Part shown: positions 59,201-64,000 of the stretch, piece by piece
Layout: each line of letters starts with the position of its first letter
Position numbering within the stretch: the stretch's first letter is position 1
Assembly: GCA_965178125.1 (NCBI GenBank)
Contig: OZ237753.1
Span: 682,001 to 746,000, forward strand
DNA from: Bilabrum cf. latius
Lineage: Eukaryota > Bigyra: Bicosoecida > Bigyra > Bicosoecida
DNA: 64,000 bases
Direction of reading: 5' to 3'
The notes under the pieces: model-generated
The model's input: the letters and a program-made list of their open reading frames with translations, nothing else
The model's database searches: none
Told to the model about the DNA's origin: nothing
Position numbers and translations under genes: made by a program

Positions 59201-62200
59201 CCCTGTAGACGTCTCCCGAAGAGTATCGTCTCACTACTGTCATCGTAGAATGGGCTATTGTCGTCGTCTTGCATATTTAAAATGTCGTCATTCAAGTAGA
59301 TGTCGTCATTCAAGTAGAACGCATCGTCCTACATGTAGTTATCATCATGTCCTGAGCCACGATAGGGCAGCAAGTCGATGCCTTCCAGCTGAACCGCGAG
59401 ATCTTCGACGCCATCCCCATCCAGATCACCAACTACTGCGCCATTCCAGCCGAACCCATCGCCCGATGAAAATAGATCTTCAGGCAAACGGCCAAATCCG
59501 GCTGCAATTTGAACAACATTCGCGATCTCACCAACTCTGGCAGGCGATGGTGTGATGCTCGGAGTTGGAGAGACACTCGGTGTGATGCTCGGAGTCGGAG
59601 AGACACTCGGTGTGATGCTCGGAGTTGGAGAGACACTCGATGTGATGCTCGGAGTTGGAGAGACACTCGATGTGATGCTCGGAGTGGTGCTGGGCGTGAC
59701 TGAGGGCGTGACGCTGGCGCTCGGGGTGACGCTTGCCGTGACTGAGGGCGTGACACTCGGTGTCGGTGTTACACTGAAGCTGGGAACCGCCCCACCCATC
59801 GACACGACAAACATGGTACCAGCACGCGAGCCACCGGTACCGTCATAAGGCGCACCGAGCACCAGATCCACACGATGGTCGCCATTTAAGTCATCAAAAG
59901 CAGCTATCAGGGTTGCATTCTAGCTAATGGCAGCCAACCCAATTGATGTAGACCGGAGAGAATCAAGTCGCTCGACGACTTGGCCAGAAGTGTTCTCGTC
60001 CAAGTACAAGAGTAAGGCAATGTCAGGTCCAGACGGGGATGACGACTAGTACCCAACAGCAAGGTCTTCAACTCCATTCCCGTCAGTGTCGCCAATACTT
60101 GCCAAAGTGAAGCCGAAGCCAGCGCCATCCAAAACTGCTCCAGCTGGCATGCCCTCTTGTCCGTTCGCAATCAGTCGCGCGGAGCCTGGCACAACCCCAC
60201 CAGTCACGTTCACGCCAAACAGCACCACACTGTCAGATCCAGGTGCCCCGACGGCCAATTCCACCACTCGGTCAGTGCTGCGAGGTGCCAAGGCAGCCAT
60301 ACTGAAGCCAAACGCAGACATGCTTAGACCGGGCAGACCCCCGCCAGCAGCTGGCAAGATGCGTGTATGCGCTTTTACCGTGTCGTCCGCGTGGAGGAAG
60401 AAGATGTGGACACAGCCGCCCGTGTCCGCAAATGGGGCTCCAACAGCAATGTCATGCAGACCATCGTGGTCCAAGTCGCCCAGGCTGCCGCTAGATGACA
60501 TACCGAACGAGTCTCCGCTGGCCGTCAGGTTCGACGGCAGCCCGGCGTGCCCGCTATCAAGCACAGTGACGTTGGTCACATTGCCTATCGAGTCCATGCG
60601 TAGGATGAGTGCGCGACCGGAGTGACTGTTAGTGCCAGCGCCATCGTGCCCGGGCTGACCCAGGATGATACGAGGAAATTGGGCATCGTGGCCGTGAGGC
60701 TAGTCAAGGCGTGAGATCCCGGACCCGAAGTTGGAGTTGCTCTCACCATTGATAGCCTCGTCAATGCCACCTCCTGCGCCGAGCCAGTACTACCTGTACG
60801 ACTTGACGGTGGCATCAGTGTTCATATTTAAGATGGCAAACGAGCCTGAACCGCCAACAGAATTATGAGAGCTGGCTGGCATTTGCACGGCGAGGTCCGC
60901 CACGCCGTCGCCGTCCATGTCGCCGACCACGCTTGCTGTGCGGCCGAACTCATCGCCGGCCCGCGGAAAGGAGGCTGGGAAGCCACCCGCTCCTCTTGCG
61001 ACCTTTGTGGCCGACACGACAACGCCGGCAGCAGCAGGTGAAGGTGATGCGGAAGGACTAGCTGAGGGAGAGGGGCTCGCAGCAGGCCCGCCCATGCTCG
61101 CCACGAAGATCGCACCTGCATCCGTTGCCCCCGTGTCGTCCGAGATGCCGCTCAGCACCAGGTCCCGGCGCCCATCACCGTTCAAGTCCTGCATTGTGGC
61201 TATCAGTGACAGCTTCGAGCTGTTACTAACCAGCCCAGACAAACCTAGGGTGGTCTGGTCCAGAAGCACCACACTTTTCACGGCATTCGTGGCAGATGCT
61301 CTGTCCAGATGCAGTACCACGACCCGGCCAGAGTCCTCGCTGTGCGTGTCGTCACTGGGTAGACCCAGGCCCAAATCTGCGATGCCGTCTCCGTTCAAGT
61401 CTCCCACACTCACGAGGGCATCGCCCACACCGGAGGATAATGGCGCGTCGCTGTCCGAGATGCCTTCACGGCCCCCGGCGAGCTCGCGCACAGAGCCAGG
61501 CACCACATCTGCCGATGCGTTCAGGGTCACTAGCAACACTCGGCCGCTGCCCCATGCACCAATCGCCAGATCCACCGGGTGCCCCGGGTACCGAGGCGGC
61601 AGAGCAGCGAGTGCTGACCCTATGTTTCTACCCGATGTCGACAGGTCGGCCAGGCCCTACCCAACCGCTTGCGATACCTTGGCGTTGTGCTTGACCGTGT
61701 CGTCTGCCGCCATGAAGAAGATGTGCACGCTGCCGCCGTACTACCTGCCATCGTTGGATCTGTCCGCTCCGACCGCGATATCGTTGAGCCCATCGCCGTC
61801 CAGATCGCCCAGACCGCCAGTCGATGAACTACCAAAGTGATGTCGATAGCCCGACAGCCCGCTGGGCACGCCGTTGTTGCCGTTGGACAGCTCGGTCGCG
61901 TTGGTGACGGTGGCGCTGGTATCGAATCGGAACACGATCACTCGGCCATATTCAGACGCGTACTTGGGCTCCCCGACGATGAGCCTGATCTGGTCTCCAT
62001 GATGTCCGTTCGGCTGCTTCAGAAGGCTTAGCCCACACCCGAAATCACTGAAAGACTACGGGTTTCCAAGACCGAACCTGCGAGGAATGTTGCCGCCAGG
62101 GCCTAAGAAGAACTCCTTGTATGATCTGACGGTACCGTTGCGCCTCATGAACAGCAGCGCGAAGGAGCCACCCCAGCGGTCTGGCCGTGCACTTTGCATG

Positions 62201-64000
62201 ACACGCACTGCCAGATCCTCCACGCCGTCCTGGTCCAAGTCTCCAATGGATGTCCCATGAGATCCAAACCCGTTGGACTGCTACGGGAAGTCGCCCGGCA
62301 GTCCACCAGTGCCTTGCGCGATCTTACTGGCCGACACAATCTGCCCGGCAGCAACAGGCGATACAGAGGCCGAAGGTGTGATGGATGCAGTTGGCGTGAT
62401 GCTGGGCGTCACCGAAGGTGTGACGGATGCGGTTGGCGTGACTGAAGCAGTTGGAGTGACACTCGCTGTCACGGATGGTGTAGGGCTCGCAGCAGGCCCG
62501 CCCATGCTCACCACGAAGATCGCACCTGCATCCGTTGCCCCCGTGTCGTCCGAGATGCCGCTCAGCACCAGATTCGCACGACCGTCGCCCGTCAGGTCCG
62601 TAAACGCCGCCACAATCACCAGCTGCGTGCCTGACCCCACCAGCCCAGACAGGCCTGGTGTGCTCGGCCGTAGCACCAGCACGCTCTTCACCGCATCTGT
62701 GGCGCTGTCCACGTCAAGATGCAGGATGTGCACGGCGCCGTTGTTGGATCCCCCCGTGCTGTCTCGAGGCGCGCCCACGCCTACGTCCTAGATGCCGTCG
62801 CCGTTCAAGTCGCCCACATTCACAACGTTGAAGCCGAAGCGGGACCCGCTCTGGATCGTGCCCGACGGCACGCCCTCCTGCCCGTCCGTGATCACACGCA
62901 CAGATCCAGATGCCACTGCGCCTGACGACGTCACGGTCAGCAGCACCAGGGCGTCCGAGTCGGAGCCCCATGCGCCCACGGCCAGACTCACGGGGTGCCC
63001 TGCATGCCGCGGAGGCAGGGCCGCCATGCCTCGAGATAGGAGAGAGAGCTTCGGCGAGATGCCGCTGAGTCCACCACCTGTAGCCTGCGAGATCCTCTTG
63101 TAGCTCTTGATGGTGTCTTGCTCCGTCAGCAGCATGATCAGCACGCAGCCGCCATTTGTCACACCGTCGTCGGTGGCATCAGCTCCGACGGCGATGTCGT
63201 TGAGTCCGTCCGAGTCGATGTCTCCCAGCGTGCCGATGGGCGACGTGCTGAAGCGGTCACCAGCACCGAAGTACGCTGTGGGCAGGCCGGAGTATCCCGA
63301 CTGCAGCCTGGTGTGGTTGGTGACCTGTGCCTGGTCGTTCATGCGCACAATGAACGCGCGACCCTGACTGCTGGTGATAGTCTCGTGCCCTACAATGAGC
63401 CTGGGTTGGTCACCATTGTGTCCGTTGGGCTGGTCCAGCCGAGTCGGAGCCTGACCGAACTCCGTGCTCGAGGTGCTGCCGATGCTCTCGATGAAGTTGC
63501 CGCCCACGCCCAGCCAGTACTCGTTGTAGTCTTTCACCGTGCCGTCCGACTTCATGAACAGCAGGGCGAAGGAACCAGCGTTAGTCACGTCGCTGTGATC
63601 GCTCTGGAACACTTGCACGGCGAGGTCCGCCACGCCGTCGCCGTCCATGTCGCCGACCACGCTTGCTGTGCGGCCGAACTCATCGCCGGCCCGCGGAAAG
63701 GAGGCTGGGAAGCCACCCGCTCCTCTTGCGACTTTGGTGGCCGACACGACAACGCCGGCAGCAGCAGGTGAAGGTGATGGTGTAGGGCTCGCAGCAGGCC
63801 CGCCCATGCTCGCCACGAAGATCGCACCTGCATCCGTTGCCCCCGTGTCGTCCGAGATGCCGCTCAGCACCAGGTCCCGGCGCCCATCACCGTTCAAGTC
63901 CTGCATTGTGGCTATCAGTGACAGCTTCGAGCTGTTACTAACCAGCCCAGACAAACCTAGGGTGGTCTGGTCCAGAAGCACCACACTTTTCACGGCATTC
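56155..64000 (-). CDS. giant FG-GAP (integrin-alpha-like propeller) surface protein, 5' end beyond window
   Basis: One frame of at least 2,614 codons (TAG=Gln) runs from the right edge to TGA at 56155. It consists of many FG-GAP repeats with calcium loops DxDxDGxxD, for example [39 protein letters not shown] and [13 protein letters not shown]. They are separated by Ser/Thr-Pro linkers such as [11 protein letters not shown]. Near the C-terminus come a Ser/Pro stalk of 26-28-residue repeats (57181-58110) and a Cys-rich module ([17 protein letters not shown]...CDRC...[13 protein letters not shown]). A ~190-residue domain and one transmembrane segment ([20 protein letters not shown]) with a basic stop-transfer SKSPRKK and short tail follow. 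This is a type I cell-surface protein, probably adhesive and heavily O-glycosylated. The signal peptide must lie outside the window. Confidence 0.9.
57181..58110 (-). repeat. 84/78-base tandem array coding a Ser/Pro stalk
   Basis: Eleven near-identical units occur, anchored by CTGCCCATGGACGG about every 84 or 78 bases. They encode 28- or 26-residue repeats of the form [20 protein letters not shown] plus SASPSMGS. The two lengths differ by one Ser-Ala pair (6 bases). Units are almost identical in DNA, so the array is young or homogenised. Confidence 0.95.
58474..59144 (-). repeat. 671-base segment duplicated at 60148-60818 (copy 1)
   Basis: By eye this block is identical to 60148-60818 (offset 1,674 bases, in frame). 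It carries a complete FG-GAP stretch including [20 protein letters not shown]. Confidence 0.88.
59551..59683 (-). repeat. 30-base tandem repeat coding [10 protein letters not shown]
   Basis: About four and a half copies of a 30-base unit (TGTGATGCTCGGAGTTGGAG and following bases) form a Ser/Thr-Pro linker in the FG-GAP protein. Confidence 0.85.
60148..60818 (-). repeat. 671-base segment duplicated at 58474-59144 (copy 2)
   Basis: Second copy of the block in the same reading frame. Identity breaks at both ends (CATGCCCTC on the left, GGCATCAG on the right). Confidence 0.88.

Noticed and set aside
1-64000. The idea that the window is full of TAG-broken pseudogenes
   Set aside because: Breaks are only TAG, never TAA or TGA or frameshift within a gene, and TAG aligns with conserved Gln in several families. 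Reassignment explains this better than decay.
1-64000. TAG coding Leu or another amino acid
   Set aside because: HRDLKPQN, WGKLQ, TSRQ and kines­in GQ positions call for Gln; Leu would break the motifs.

Overview
The window is nuclear DNA of a eukaryotic microbe (protist or alga) with a GC-rich, compact genome. Genes lie on both strands, mostly 80-600 bases apart, and carry zero or one short GT-AG intron. Products include a mitochondrial ribosomal protein with a presequence, an ER oxidoreductin, an SF3b splicing subunit, a TBC-domain RabGAP, a kinesin relative and prenylated signalling proteins. The lineage cannot be fixed from this sequence.

The key to reading the window is that TAG is a sense codon for glutamine. 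Read with the standard code, almost every gene appears cut by TAGs. Read with TAG=Gln, open frames of up to about 11 kb appear, and TAG falls on glutamines that are conserved or usual in known families: the kinase loop HRDLKPQN, ERO1 CRLWGKLQ, ribosomal uL1 ERIQNG, HAD motif II TSRQ and the kinesin P-loop GQ. Every intact gene with its 3' end in the window stops at TGA. No in-frame TAA was met inside a gene. All CDS calls below use TAG=Gln.

Layout, left to right: (-) a giant unidentified protein running off the left edge (1-6233); a C2H2 zinc-finger scrap (6403-6603); (-) HAD-like phosphatase (6749-8123); (-) kinesin-like protein with a degenerate nucleotide site (8225-13291); (-) OSCP1 (13459-15012); (-) signal-peptide protein (15201-17033), divergent from (+) a membrane-anchored glyoxalase II-like protein (17187-20069); (-) SF3B5 (20272-21063), divergent from (+) a small basic coiled-coil protein (21264-22160); (+) giant HEAT-repeat protein, HEATR5-like (22239-33900); (+) organellar uL13 (34015-35170); (+) PRL/PTP4A phosphatase (35482-36169); (-) mitochondrial uL1 (36536-37544); (-) LIPT2/LipB (37687-38637); (+) ERO1 (38793-41453); (+) atypical kinase (41839-43527); (-) TBC RabGAP (44279-47919), divergent from (+) a large NEK-like kinase with a prenylation tail (48554-53489); (+) ADP-ribosyltransferase-like protein (53725-54555); (-) decayed tyrosine recombinase (54751-56216); (-) giant FG-GAP surface protein running off the right edge (56155-64000).

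There is no operon logic; these are mostly single housekeeping, trafficking and signalling genes. The ten introns placed share a GTGAG/GTAAG-type donor and a marked acceptor preference for YCGCAG (8 of 10). No tRNA, rRNA or CRISPR was recognised.
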